DNA of 64,000 nucleotides from Lachnospiraceae bacterium GAM79 (GCA_003584705.1 AP018536.1:3720001-3784000), one strand, 5' to 3'; counted from the first letter of the stretch, positions 52,000 through 61,557 are shown. The notes: generated by a model from the letters alone, not told the origin. Made by a program: numbers and translations.

Positions 52000-53739
52000 T
52001 CAGATAACTTCCGCATCCACTCTGGTCACGATTTCCTGTTCCCCTTTGCTGATATGGTATTTCACTGCCGGGATCTTGGTCTTGGTGTAGAGCAGGTTGG
52101 TGTTGGGATCTACGTTGATCATGTAGCCTACGGGCGGCTTTTCTGCCACTTCGTTGGCTTTGGTATGATCGTCAAGTACCGCGCTGACGGTACAGCTGCA
52201 GAATTCATTGCTGGCCTGGGCGGATATACCGTCCACCTTTTCCGCAAAGCCGACCTCTTCAAAATCACCTCTGCTGACTGCAAATCCACAGTCGTAGGCC
52301 ACGCAGTCAATCTCGCTGGTGATCTTATGTACTCTGGTATGTCCACCGGCATCCGGGGTGATCGTGGTCTCTACCGTAATGCCGGGATAGGGACTCCACT
52401 TCGACCATATTCCGTTCTCCGTAATCTTTGACTCCTCGCAGATCCGGCGCACATATACATAACCATCGATCCAGAACGCCAGCATATTGTCCGGGGCATT
52501 CTCATGCAGCTCGTAGCAGGACTTTGCCACGCTGATACTGAACCGGGTATCATAAGCAAACTTTCCGTATTTTGCCACGATCTGGCCGTGTCCATTGGGA
52601 CTGTAGACACCTGGTGCAAATGCTGTGGTGTGATTGCCGTAATGGTAGACAAACAGATCGGCATACTTCTGGGGACAGGCCGATGCCAGCTTCGGCAATG
52701 GTGCCTCTTCCACACTCCAGAAGGGATGATCATCGGGAAGCAACAAAAAGGCAAACACCTTCATGCCCCAGTAAGGAGAACCGGGGGCATTGTACCGCTC
52801 CGCCATGGTCAGATTCGGATATCCATATCCTATGGTCAGCACATGATCTCTGTCGAAGATCGGACGCTTCAGCCAGGTACGCAGATGCCTTGCAATCAGA
52901 CCTTTCATCACGGGAACCGGGAACGGCTCCAGTCCTGCCAGCAGGCAGACACTGAAAAAGCTTACCTGCGAAAAACGATAGGTCAGGGATCTGCCGAAAG
53001 GAATGGCCTCGCCCTCTTCATCGAACCAGTAAATGAACTGCTTTGCAAATTCCATGGCTCTCGCCTTGTATTTTTTTGCCCGCTCCGGGTCATCTTTCTC
53101 CATAATTACGGCATAGATCAGGCTGTAAAAATGAATGGCAAAGGAAATATAGTAATCCTTCTGACCGGAATCTCCGTCCTGATACCAGCCTTCACCCAGA
53201 TAGAAGGTCTCCAGTCCGTTCAGATATTCCTCAAGCATCTCGGGACTGTAACGGCGTCCCACCTTTTTCATGGCAATGTTCACCAGTACTGCAAAGAGGA
53301 TCCAGTTGCACACCGGCAAAGGATGCTCATTGATCTTATTTAAGTAGTTACAGAGGTTCTCTTTCTGTTCCTCCGTGAGAGGATCCCATACCACCTGAGG
53401 TGCGAACATGATGCCGTAGGAAATGGCCGCCATTTCCACGAATCTCTGGTCAAAAGAGGTGCACTCTCCCCAGTATTCCGGGTTCTTCTCATCGGTTCCG
53501 GCCGTCAGGCCCTTGCGATAGATCTCTTCGAATTCCGGCTCTTTTCCGCCGCCTGCCCAGAAAGGCACCAGTCCCCATAAGGGGCGGGAAAATGCCTCCA
53601 TCCATGTGGCACCGATGTCATAATGTGCCATGGTAACGCCCAGGGTCAGTCTCGCCTTTTCCTCACTGTAATAAGGCTTTAACGGATTTAATATCGATAA
53701 CATACAGTCCTGAAAATCTTTTTTGCTATGTAAGTTCAT
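52000..53739 (-). CDS. DUF2264 protein, probable GH154-type beta-glucuronidase
   Basis: A 579-residue cytosolic protein. N-terminal helical (alpha/alpha toroid) domain about 1-380 (MAHYDIGATWMEAFSRPLWGLVPFW, GWYQDGDSGQKDYYISFAIHFYS, FGRSLTYRFSQVSFF) and a C-terminal beta domain. The DUF2264 family is, to my knowledge, CAZy GH154, with members that release beta-glucuronic acid. It lies between a GH88 gene and the giant galactanase-like protein, supporting cleavage of an acidic side chain. Start ATG 53739 has TCCAAAGG-like AGGGACTAACTGC upstream with GGAGG a little further out. No signal peptide, so it acts on imported oligosaccharides. Confidence 0.78.
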   Translation of the reverse strand: MNLHSKKDFQDCMLSILNPLKPYYSEEKARLTLGVTMAHYDIGATWMEAFSRPLWGLVPFWAGGGKEPEFEEIYRKGLTAGTDEKNPEYWGECTSFDQRFVEMAAISYGIMFAPQVVWDPLTEEQKENLCNYLNKINEHPLPVCNWILFAVLVNIAMKKVGRRYSPEMLEEYLNGLETFYLGEGWYQDGDSGQKDYYISFAIHFYSLIYAVIMEKDDPERAKKYKARAMEFAKQFIYWFDEEGEAIPFGRSLTYRFSQVSFFSVCLLAGLEPFPVPVMKGLIARHLRTWLKRPIFDRDHVLTIGYGYPNLTMAERYNAPGSPYWGMKVFAFLLLPDDHPFWSVEEAPLPKLASACPQKYADLFVYHYGNHTTAFAPGVYSPNGHGQIVAKYGKFAYDTRFSISVAKSCYELHENAPDNMLAFWIDGYVYVRRICEESKITENGIWSKWSPYPGITVETTITPDAGGHTRVHKITSEIDCVAYDCGFAVSRGDFEEVGFAEKVDGISAQASNEFCSCTVSAVLDDHTKANEVAEKPPVGYMINVDPNTNLLYTKTKIPAVKYHISKGEQEIVTRVDAEVI

Positions 53740-53804
53740 GCAGTTAGTCCCTCCAAAATAACAAACGTAGTAACTATATTCCTATATTAGAAATACTTCT
53801 TACA

Positions 53805-54035
53805 GAAGCCCAGACAGGATGCCATGCCGAAGATGTTTGTCGTAGAGTGTGAGATTTTCTTGAAAAGTGGTCTGGCAACAGGGCGAAAGCGAACACGATG
53901 TTCGCGTCAGCCGATCGTCGACATGGATGTCGACTGTAGGCGGGCCCGTCATAATGAGAAAAACTAAGCCACTTTTCTTTAGAAAATCCACACTCGGAGA
54001 CCTTACATCAAGGCATGCGTATCTGTATGGGCTTC
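53805..54035. repeat. MITE-like palindromic repeat, family C
   Basis: 231 bases that fold almost end to end. Outer arms GAAGCCCAGACAGGAT (53805-53820) with ATCTGTATGGGCTTC (to 54035); then ATGCC/GGCAT, GATGT/ACATC, GAGTGTGAGATTTTCT (53846-53860) with AGAAAATCCACACTC, and AAAAGTGG/CCACTTTT; two perfect inner hairpins GCGAACA-CGA-TGTTCGC (53889-53905) and GTCGACAT-GG-ATGTCGAC (53917-53934). Coding potential is weak. Fills the gap between DUF2264 and GH88. Confidence 0.8.
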
Positions 54036-54058
54036 GTATGATATCAATTTAATATAAT

Positions 54059-55231
54059 CTACCAGTACTCTCTCCAATCCTTCAATAACCGGGTCAGTGC
54101 CTCCATGTAGAAGTAGTCTCCCCAGGAATTGCACTCATCCACGCCGTAATGATTACAGGTATTGTAAGGAGAATGATTTGAGTAAGTGCTGTGCAGCACC
54201 AGTCCGTTGGATTCCTTCGGATCCTTTACGGCATAGCCCACATAGACAGACCGCATGATCTGTTTTGCCAGTGTAATGTAATGCTCTGCCTCCTCCGGCT
54301 CCAGGTATTTCGCCATCTCGAGCATTCCACAGGCTGCAATGGAAGCGGAAGAGGAATCTCTCGGCTGGTCATCTCCATCAGTGAATTCCAAATCCCAGTA
54401 CGGTACCAGATCCTTGGGCAGATGTTCCAGGAAATATTCCGTTACATGGCGGAACAGGTCGATATATTCTTTTCTTCCGGTATAACGGTAAGCCAGTGCC
54501 ATACCGTAGACACCCCAGGCCTGACCTCTCGCCCAGGCGGAACCGTCACGGTATCCCTGACAGGTGGCACCATGATCCGGCGCACCTGTCTTCATATCGA
54601 AGAAGAAGGTATGCCAGGTAGAATAATCCTCACGGATCACATTTGCTACTGCTGTATGGATGTGCTTCTCAGCAATATCACGATACTTGGGATCCCCAGT
54701 CTCGTCGGATGCCCAATACAGCAGTGGCAGATTCAGCAGGCAGTCAATGATCAGACGGTAATTCTCCGGAGCATCCATGGGGCCCCAGGCCTGAATGAAC
54801 TCGCCTACGGGATGATATCTGGTGATCAGCTGATCTGCTGCTTTGATAGCTGCTTCCCTGCCTTCCTTGCTTCCGATCAGCTTATAAGCTGCCACGCAGG
54901 AAGGAGAATACAGAAATCCCATATCGTGATGATCTACTTCAATCTTGTTGTCAATGCGCTCCAGAAAGCTCTTCACCTGAACCTCGCCCGCTTTTTTCAA
55001 GCGCTCGTCCTGTGAATATTCATAAGCCAGCCAGATTTCTCCGGTCCAGAACCCACAGGTCCAGTAATTGTTCGGAATCGGCTGATAGAAACCGTTCTCA
55101 CTGTAGGCATTCTGGAACTGATCGGTAAATTCCGGCAGATCCCGGATCACCTGCTCCGTGGAAAACCGCAACGCCTCTTTGATCTCCGCATCTGTGATCT
55201 GCGGATATTTCTTTTCGTCAAATGTTATCAT
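54059..55231 (-). CDS. GH88-family unsaturated glucuronyl hydrolase
   Basis: A 390-residue alpha/alpha-barrel enzyme: NNYWTCGFWTGEIWLAYE, DHHDMGFLYSPSCVAAYKL (catalytic Asp in the HHDMGF segment), GYRDGSAWARGQAWGVYGMALAYRYTG and DQPRDSSSASIAACGMLEMA are standard GH88 motifs. It hydrolyses delta-4,5-unsaturated glucuronic acid from the end of oligosaccharides made by polysaccharide lyases. No signal peptide, so it works inside the cell. Start ATG 55231 follows AAAGGATAAGACT. The next gene upstream is the ABC transporter permease. Confidence 0.9.
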   Translation of the reverse strand: MITFDEKKYPQITDAEIKEALRFSTEQVIRDLPEFTDQFQNAYSENGFYQPIPNNYWTCGFWTGEIWLAYEYSQDERLKKAGEVQVKSFLERIDNKIEVDHHDMGFLYSPSCVAAYKLIGSKEGREAAIKAADQLITRYHPVGEFIQAWGPMDAPENYRLIIDCLLNLPLLYWASDETGDPKYRDIAEKHIHTAVANVIREDYSTWHTFFFDMKTGAPDHGATCQGYRDGSAWARGQAWGVYGMALAYRYTGRKEYIDLFRHVTEYFLEHLPKDLVPYWDLEFTDGDDQPRDSSSASIAACGMLEMAKYLEPEEAEHYITLAKQIMRSVYVGYAVKDPKESNGLVLHSTYSNHSPYNTCNHYGVDECNSWGDYFYMEALTRLLKDWREYW

Positions 55232-55247
55232 AGTCTTATCCTTTACC

Positions 55248-55333
55248 TTACTATTCAGCCCCACCCCGCACATTCGCAAAACCGCCTCAGCGAGGCTTTA
55301 CGGAATAGCATGCCTGCATGGTTCTGAATATTC
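55248..55333. repeat. MITE-like palindromic repeat, family A copy 2 (diverged)
   Basis: Ends TTACTATTCAG (55248-55258) and TTCTGAATATTC (55322-55333), with an inner CATTCGCAAAACCGC word and hairpin GCCTC/GAGGC. Shares ends and inner word with 30023-30172 but is shorter (86 bases). No gene. Confidence 0.6.
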
Positions 55334-55397
55334 ATTTTTATTATACAAGCCTGTGACATGGAACCGGCACAGGCTTGTGAAAATACATTGTTATCCG

Positions 55398-56237
55398 TTA
55401 TCCCTTCAGTCCCGTAGAAGCAACACCTTCTACGAAGTATTTCTGCAATACCAGGAATACGATCAGCACCGGGATCAGTGACAATACCGATCCTGCCATG
55501 ATCAGACCGTAATCGGAAGAATACTGGCTAATAAACATTTTCAGTCCCAGCTGAATGGTCTTCTTCTCCTGGCTCTTTAAATAGATCAGAGGTCCCAGAT
55601 AGTCATTCCAGGTTGCCACGAAGGTGAAGATCGTCAATGTGGACAATGCCGGTTTCGACAGCGGCAGCATAATGCTGGCATAGATTCTATACTCGCTCAT
55701 GCCATCGATTCTGGCGGCTTCACACAGATCATCGGGAATGCCTTCATAGAACTGCTTCATCATGAATACACCGAAAGCGGAGAATGCCTGCAGGCAGATC
55801 ATAGCCAGCAGCTTATCGTTCAATCCCATTCTTCTCATCATGATAAACTGAGGTACCATATATACCTGCCAGGGCATTGCGATGGTTGCGATGTATGCCA
55901 GGAACAGTCCGTTCTTATGACGGAAGTCCAGTTTTGCAAAAGAGTATGCTGCAAAACTACTGGTCAGTAACTGTAAGAAAGTAACGATCAATGTCAAGTA
56001 TACCGTATTTCCCACGAATCTGCCAAAGGGAATCTTCGTCCAGATCTTCACGTAATTGTCCCACCTGGGGTTCGCAGGGATCCATACAAAAGGATTCATC
56101 TGAAATACTTCTCTGTCACTCTTGATGGATGCGGAAAGCATCCACAGGAAAGGAATGATCATGACCACTGCGATCAGAATTAGAATCGCATATACGATCA
56201 CTTTGCCAAAAACGGCTTTTTTATGTGCTGATTTCAT
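55398..56237 (-). CDS. Carbohydrate ABC transporter permease (MalG type)
   Basis: A 279-residue permease with six transmembrane helices and the EAA loop EAARIDGMSEYRIYASIMLPLSKPALSTL at about residues 188-216; N-terminal TM (about 12-32) is typical of MalG/ProU-like sugar permeases. It ends in the KYFVEGVASTGLKG signature. It is the second membrane subunit of the sugar transporter and is separated from the first by the discoidin-like gene. AGGAGG (56248-56243) precedes the ATG at 56237 by five bases. Confidence 0.92.
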   Translation of the reverse strand: MKSAHKKAVFGKVIVYAILILIAVVMIIPFLWMLSASIKSDREVFQMNPFVWIPANPRWDNYVKIWTKIPFGRFVGNTVYLTLIVTFLQLLTSSFAAYSFAKLDFRHKNGLFLAYIATIAMPWQVYMVPQFIMMRRMGLNDKLLAMICLQAFSAFGVFMMKQFYEGIPDDLCEAARIDGMSEYRIYASIMLPLSKPALSTLTIFTFVATWNDYLGPLIYLKSQEKKTIQLGLKMFISQYSSDYGLIMAGSVLSLIPVLIVFLVLQKYFVEGVASTGLKG

Positions 56238-56251
56238 AATCTGTGCGCCTC

Positions 56252-57043
56252 CTAACGTTTTACCCTGCCGTACACTTCAATCTGACTCAGTGCCGGGAAG
56301 GGGGATGGATCTTCTGCTTTGATCAGGTTGCAAAGCTCCAGCCAGGTGATCTCCTTCTCGGGGATTGGCAGTACATGTGCCCTGCTGCTCTTCTCTAAGG
56401 GAAATTCCTGTTCACTGCCATCGGAAAACCGGATTGTTACCTGCTGCCACCAGTTGTCATGCGGGAAATCGGATCTGGTGTACAACACGATCCTGTCTGC
56501 CAGTACCGGTCTGCCGAAGTCCAGCTTCATAGCTGCATCATCCTGCATGTTGATTCCCCAGGATTCGTAGGGCCATTCTCCGTGGGAGCGGTTCGCCCGG
56601 ACACCGTCAATGGCGTTTTTCGCTGCGAATACACTCTCGCCTCTGGTCTCCACATTGGCTGTCGCATGAGGATAACAGGGAACATCCATATGCTGATCCG
56701 CAGGATTCAGTGCCAGGTTTCTATAGACTGTGATCTCATCTTCTCTTGCGACTTCCGCATAGAGATAATGTTTATTTCCGGAAAATACCTTAGGGGACAT
56801 GCTGATCCTTTTCTCCCCGAAGGGAACATCATAGGATACATTGTCGGTTATGTATACGAAAGCATCCCCAAGAGCATCATCCACCTGTAAATGTACATGT
56901 ATATTTTTCTCATCGGTCTCCAGCACGATCCGGTCACCCTCTTCATAGGTATGGGTGCAGACCAGATCCACAAAATCCTCACCGCTGCTGACGCAGATGG
57001 TGTTGCTGTCCTTATCGAGAACCTTCAAAGCCAAGATTGCCAT
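56252..57043 (-). CDS. Cytosolic discoidin (F5/8 type C)-like protein within the ABC operon
   Basis: A 263-residue protein with no signal peptide or TM helix. The N-terminal part (1-115) is a beta-rich region of unknown type; the C-terminal part (about 118-260) has discoidin wording: NLALNPADQHMDVPCYPHATANVE, ...AKNAIDGVRANRSHGEWPYESWG, MKLDFGRPVLADRIVLYTRSDFPHDNWW, IRFSDGSEQEFPL. It overlaps the first permease gene by one base (TAATG). An intracellular carbohydrate-binding module between the two permease genes is odd; it might bind imported oligosaccharide or be misannotated as to location. Confidence 0.72.
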   Translation of the reverse strand: MAILALKVLDKDSNTICVSSGEDFVDLVCTHTYEEGDRIVLETDEKNIHVHLQVDDALGDAFVYITDNVSYDVPFGEKRISMSPKVFSGNKHYLYAEVAREDEITVYRNLALNPADQHMDVPCYPHATANVETRGESVFAAKNAIDGVRANRSHGEWPYESWGINMQDDAAMKLDFGRPVLADRIVLYTRSDFPHDNWWQQVTIRFSDGSEQEFPLEKSSRAHVLPIPEKEITWLELCNLIKAEDPSPFPALSQIEVYGRVKR

Positions 57044-57942
57044 TATGCTTTCTCCCTCTTTGCCTGACCGCGGAACTGGATGATCGTTACGAACAGTACC
57101 ATCAGGAACAGTACCATTGCTACAGAACTGGAGTAGCCCAGATCCCAGTCAATAAATGCTTTCTGATAGATGTAGTATACAAGAACGGTTGCGGACGTTG
57201 TCAGTTCTCCGCTTCCGCCACCTGCCAGCATGATAGCAATGTCGTATACCTTAAAGCAGTTGATGGTCAGCATGACGACTACGAAGAAAGTCGTGGAGGA
57301 CAACTGCGGCCAGGTCACATAACGGAATTTCTGCCAGGTATTTGCACCGTCCAGGCTGGCTGCCTCATACAGTTCAGAGGAGATTCCCTGTAAACCTGCC
57401 AGGTAGATTACCATATAATAACCCATATATTTCCATACACTGAACAGGATCATGGAGAACAGTACCAGTCCGCCGGTGAACCACTGGGGAAGCTGATCCT
57501 GCGGTACATTGAAAACATTCAGCAGAATGTTGTTCACAGGTCCTTTCGAGGGGTGGAACAGCATTTTCCATACTGCGGTGATTGCTACCAGAGAAGCTAC
57601 ATATGGGAAAAAGGAAAGGGTTCTGAAAATACCTCTTCCTATTACTTTCTGATTTAACACGATGGCCAGTGCCAGAGATGCGATCATGGTCAGAGGCACG
57701 GTACCGATACAATAAATAATGGTGTTTTTAAATGCTGCGATAAAGAAAGTATCTTTCCACAGTCTTGTAAAATTACTGATGCCTGCCCACTGGATCGGGT
57801 TACTCCCGTCCCACTTCATGAAAGCAAGGGCAAAGGCAAAAATAATGGGGATCAAAGTAAATACGCAGAAACCGATAAAGTTAGGTGCAATAAAGGAGTA
57901 GGCCACCAGATCTCTTTTGGTTTGACGGCTTAATTTCCGCAT
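57043..57942 (-). CDS. Carbohydrate ABC transporter permease (MalF type)
   Basis: A 299-residue permease with six transmembrane helices, N-terminal TM at about residues 15-35 and the EAA loop YEAASLDGANTWQKFRYVTWPQLSSTTFF. It ends with a short basic tail (QFRGQAKREKA). The start is ATG 57942, with AAAGGAG seven bases upstream. It works with the MalG-type permease and the solute-binding lipoprotein. No ATPase gene is in the locus, so a shared MsmK-type ATPase elsewhere is expected. Confidence 0.92.
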   Translation of the reverse strand: MRKLSRQTKRDLVAYSFIAPNFIGFCVFTLIPIIFAFALAFMKWDGSNPIQWAGISNFTRLWKDTFFIAAFKNTIIYCIGTVPLTMIASLALAIVLNQKVIGRGIFRTLSFFPYVASLVAITAVWKMLFHPSKGPVNNILLNVFNVPQDQLPQWFTGGLVLFSMILFSVWKYMGYYMVIYLAGLQGISSELYEAASLDGANTWQKFRYVTWPQLSSTTFFVVVMLTINCFKVYDIAIMLAGGGSGELTTSATVLVYYIYQKAFIDWDLGYSSSVAMVLFLMVLFVTIIQFRGQAKREKA

Positions 57943-57999
57943 AACAATTCTCCTTTCAAACGCTTTTTGTGTCATCTTTTGCGTCTTTTTCTGATAAGA

Positions 58000-58023
58000 A
58001 AGGGGCCGTAGGTACGACCCCTT
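58000..58023 (-). terminator. Intercistronic hairpin after the solute-binding protein gene
   Basis: AAGGGG-CCGTA-GG-TACG-ACCCCTT forms a 11-bp stem (one mismatch) between the binding-protein gene and the permease genes, followed by TCTTATC. Probably an attenuator or mRNA-stabilising hairpin that keeps binding protein in excess of permease. Confidence 0.6.
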
Positions 58024-58077
58024 AAGTCTTATTCAACATTCAACAAACATTCAATACTTTTATAGAGAAGATCTTCA

Positions 58078-59442
58078 TTACTGAGCCTGAAGGTCAGCTA
58101 CCGCTTTATTCATTGCTGCAATACCATCATCAATGCTCATCTCACCGGTCATGATACTTCCATGATAGGAATCCAGAGCGGAGTTGATCTCAGATACATT
58201 GGGAGCGTAGGGAACTTCCAGGTACAGGTTGGATACGGTCAGAGCCTCCTTGCTGGCTTCATCGGTGGGAAATCCTTCCAGACCGGAGATCATGTCTACT
58301 ACTTCGTCAGTCATCATTGCAGGGAAGTTACCGCTGGAAGCCATAACTGCTGCGCCTTCTTCACCGCTGACCCATTTAACGAAATCCCAGGACGCATCGG
58401 GAGTATCACTTGCAGTGGTTACAGCCAGACCGGTGATGGTACCCAGAGTAGAACCGGGCTCTACGCCTTCTGCATGGGGATACTTAACGATACCCCAGTT
58501 ACCGCACAGGCTGGAATCATATTCGCCGGACTTCAGGTTGGACATCATGGTTGCGATGAACCAGGAGCCCATGTTCATCATTGCTACGTCTCCACCGGAG
58601 AATGCTGCGGAATAATGTAAGCCTTCGGTCTTCAGATCTGTGTACTTTCTGCATACGCCGTCAGCTTCCTGATTCAGAACCATCTCATAGTAAGGTTTGA
58701 AGAAATCATAGTTACCGTCTAAGATGGTATGTTTTCCATCCAGTACACCGAAGAGCTGTACCGCACTTCTCCAGGTGTGGTAATGAGCACCGTATACCTG
58801 AGAACCAAAGGTAGTATCGGTCATCTCTCTTGCCAGAGCATCGTACTCATCAAAAGTCATATCGTTGGTAGGATAAGCAACACCCTTGGCATCAAACAGA
58901 TCCTTGTTATAGAACAATACCCAGAAGTCATTTCTGAAGGGCAGCTCATACAGGCTTCCGTCTACAGTTACCTGATCGGTAACACCTGCGTATTTGCTTA
59001 AATCCACGCCATCTTTGGAGATGTAATCATCCAGGGAAAGAATAGATCCCTTCTGTACCAGCGTTGCATATCCGGGTACATCCTTGACGGTTACTACATC
59101 GAAATCGGATCCGCTGCCGGAAAGCTCAGTTGCCAGAACGGTCATGTAATCGGTAGAACCAAGGTCTACCATCTCAATGGTTACACCGGGATGAGATGCT
59201 TCATACGCATCTTTAATATCACCCCAGTACTGTGTGGTCTCCTGATCCCAGATAGCCCACTTTAAAGTAACTTCTTCTGCGGGTGCTGCTTCGGTGGAAG
59301 CTGCTGCAGCCTCAGTGGTTGCTGCTGCGGGTGCTTCACCGGTGGAAGCTGCTGTGCTGCCGTTATCAGAGCTGCCGCAGCCTGCAAGCATGGTGGTCAT
59401 CATTGCTGCTGTCAGTACTAAACTTAATACTTTCTTTTTCAT
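58078..59442 (-). CDS. Carbohydrate ABC transporter solute-binding lipoprotein
   Basis: A 454-residue extracellular solute-binding protein: signal peptide with lipobox MLAGC (Cys22), an Ala/Thr/Ser-Glu linker (about 24-55), then a family 1 sugar-binding fold (LKWAIWDQETTQYWGDIKDAYEASHPGVTIEMV; VPGYATLVQKGSILSLDDYISKDG; PFRNDFWVLFYNKDLF; WDFVKWVSGEEGAAV). It captures an oligosaccharide outside the cell and hands it to the two permeases. AGGAGG precedes the ATG by seven bases. Confidence 0.93.
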   Translation of the reverse strand: MKKKVLSLVLTAAMMTTMLAGCGSSDNGSTAASTGEAPAAATTEAAAASTEAAPAEEVTLKWAIWDQETTQYWGDIKDAYEASHPGVTIEMVDLGSTDYMTVLATELSGSGSDFDVVTVKDVPGYATLVQKGSILSLDDYISKDGVDLSKYAGVTDQVTVDGSLYELPFRNDFWVLFYNKDLFDAKGVAYPTNDMTFDEYDALAREMTDTTFGSQVYGAHYHTWRSAVQLFGVLDGKHTILDGNYDFFKPYYEMVLNQEADGVCRKYTDLKTEGLHYSAAFSGGDVAMMNMGSWFIATMMSNLKSGEYDSSLCGNWGIVKYPHAEGVEPGSTLGTITGLAVTTASDTPDASWDFVKWVSGEEGAAVMASSGNFPAMMTDEVVDMISGLEGFPTDEASKEALTVSNLYLEVPYAPNVSEINSALDSYHGSIMTGEMSIDDGIAAMNKAVADLQAQ

Positions 59443-59706
59443 GTAAACCCTCCTGTTAATTTGATACTATGTTACGTCTGTTACGGATCCGTTCTTACCG
59501 GTTCCTTGACTGTAACTAAAGTATAACGAAAAAGATCTTTCCGTAACATGGAAAAATTTATAATATAATTCACATTCTTTTATAATTTTTTTATCTTTTT
59601 TCTAAAAGTGCTTTCGGAAGATGTAATATTTTATTTTAATATGCACTTTTTTTAGCATCTTGTTTTTTCAACTACCGTTTTTCTTTCGTTATGTTATACT
59701 GAAAGC

Positions 59707-61557
59707 ATGAAAAAGACTGTTTATCACTCAAAAAGCATACGAAATCGCATATTGCTCTTCACTCTGAGCGCCATTTTGGGAATGTGTCTGTTGATCAGCC
59801 TGTTCAGTTATTACATATTCCGGCACTATCTGCAGAACACCCTGATCCAGTCCACGGAGACCAGCCTGCGCCTGTTGTCGGAGTCTATGGACAACAGTAT
59901 GGATGAAGTCTACCGGTTGGTCAGATATTGCCAGACAGATTCCAATATTGCCAATTATATTGAACATAACCCCAATCCCGGCTCTGTCCTGTCCGTATCC
60001 ACTTATGATTCCTTCTACGAGGAATGCAGCCGGAATTCTTCTTATAATTATATGCCCAGAATTGCCATTGTCTCACAGGAGCATTATCTGCAGGTGGTAA
60101 CCGCAACGTACTCTTCTACCGCAGATCTTGCAACGCTGATTCCGGAGCTTCCTTATTATGAAGAATTACTGACTGCCGATGATTATGATTTTTCGCCCGG
60201 TATTGTATCCGATCCTTTTCACCGTGCGGGACGTAAAGTATTACCTGTGATCCGTCCCATTACCTACCAATACAATAACAGGCAGGCAGGATATCTGTTC
60301 ATCGAAATATCCGCAGATCTGTTCACCATACCTTTGAAGGATTACAGTTGTCCGTCAGACAGCTTTCTCTATCTGTCCATTGCAGGACATACCTATATTT
60401 ATGAAAACGGAGGCTTGCAGGAATTTACGCCCGAATATAGTATTCTTGATGACCTGAGCACATATTCTCTCACGGGCACCACACAGATTTCCAAAATCCA
60501 CAGTGCTACCATGGGAGAACAGATTCTGGTCACCACTCCGTTAAATATGCCGGACTGCTACTTAAGTCAGAGTATTTCACATGCGGAGCGGACCAATCAG
60601 GCGGTTTTGTTCATGGGAATCCTTGCCTGCATCCTGATCGGCATTTTGTCTATCGGTGTCGTTCTGATGCTGTTGATGAATCGTATGATCACGGTACCTG
60701 TATCCAGGCTGCAGACACGGATGGTACGCATCGCCGGCGGAGACTTCTCCAGAGATCCCAGCGTGGAATGGGATCACGAACTGGGGGATATCGGACGGGG
60801 AATCAATGATCTGTCGGAAAATGTATCGGAACTTATGGAGAAACGACTGGAAGATGAGAAACAGAAACAGGATCTGGAATACAAGATGCTACAAAGCCAG
60901 ATCAATCCTCATTTCCTGTATAATACACTGAACTCTATCAAATGGATGGCAACCATACAGGGGGCAACCGGTATCTCCGAGATGACCACCTCCCTGTCCC
61001 GTCTGTTAAAAAGTATTTCCAAAGGCACCAGCCTGTTGATCGATATCCGGGAAGAATTATCTCTGTTGGAGAACTATTTCACCATTCAGAGCTACCGCTA
61101 CGGCGGCACCATTACCATGGACATTCAGGCGGATAATGAATCTCTGTACAACAGTGAGATTATCAAGTTTACATTGCAGCCTCTGGTGGAAAATGCAATT
61201 TTCCACGGTATCGAACCGAAGGGCTGTGCCGGACACATCCGGATACATGTCGGCTATGAGACATCGGACAACACCGAAAAGATCCGTATTGATGTCACAG
61301 ATGACGGTGTATGCATGACAGCGGATAAAGCTGCACAGGTATTACGCTCCAACGACGACAGTTCTGCGGATTTCTTCCGGGAAATCGGTGTCAGCAATGT
61401 GCATAAACGCTTACAATACCAATTTGGTGCAGAATATGGCATTACCATAGAAAGCAAAGAAGGGGAATATACGACGATGTCCATACACATACCGAATATT
61501 CCTCTGCATAACAATGAAACTGTTTCATCCGAAACTATTTCATCTGAAAACACTTAA
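59707..61557 (+). CDS. YesM-type sensor histidine kinase
   Basis: A 616-residue kinase: TM1 (about 15-36), external Cache-like sensor (about 37-295), TM2 (about 297-320), HAMP (MNRMITVPVSRLQTRMVRIAGGDFSR), coiled coil, and the His_kinase domain with QINPHFLYNTLNSIKWM (His about 400) and the LVENAIFHGIEPKG and ISNVHKRLQYQFG ATP-binding segments. Such kinases sense extracellular saccharides and drive the following YesN regulator. The ribosome site is weak (GAAAGC). Divergent from the ABC operon across about 265 bases, which hold AT-rich promoter sequence only. Confidence 0.92.
   Translation: MKKTVYHSKSIRNRILLFTLSAILGMCLLISLFSYYIFRHYLQNTLIQSTETSLRLLSESMDNSMDEVYRLVRYCQTDSNIANYIEHNPNPGSVLSVSTYDSFYEECSRNSSYNYMPRIAIVSQEHYLQVVTATYSSTADLATLIPELPYYEELLTADDYDFSPGIVSDPFHRAGRKVLPVIRPITYQYNNRQAGYLFIEISADLFTIPLKDYSCPSDSFLYLSIAGHTYIYENGGLQEFTPEYSILDDLSTYSLTGTTQISKIHSATMGEQILVTTPLNMPDCYLSQSISHAERTNQAVLFMGILACILIGILSIGVVLMLLMNRMITVPVSRLQTRMVRIAGGDFSRDPSVEWDHELGDIGRGINDLSENVSELMEKRLEDEKQKQDLEYKMLQSQINPHFLYNTLNSIKWMATIQGATGISEMTTSLSRLLKSISKGTSLLIDIREELSLLENYFTIQSYRYGGTITMDIQADNESLYNSEIIKFTLQPLVENAIFHGIEPKGCAGHIRIHVGYETSDNTEKIRIDVTDDGVCMTADKAAQVLRSNDDSSADFFREIGVSNVHKRLQYQFGAEYGITIESKEGEYTTMSIHIPNIPLHNNETVSSETISSENT

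Noticed and set aside
53867..54052. 61-codon plus-strand frame in the family C hairpin (MVWQQGESEHDVRV start)
   Set aside because: The region is a near-perfect palindrome; coding is an accident of the repeat, though the frame may recur in annotations of other copies.
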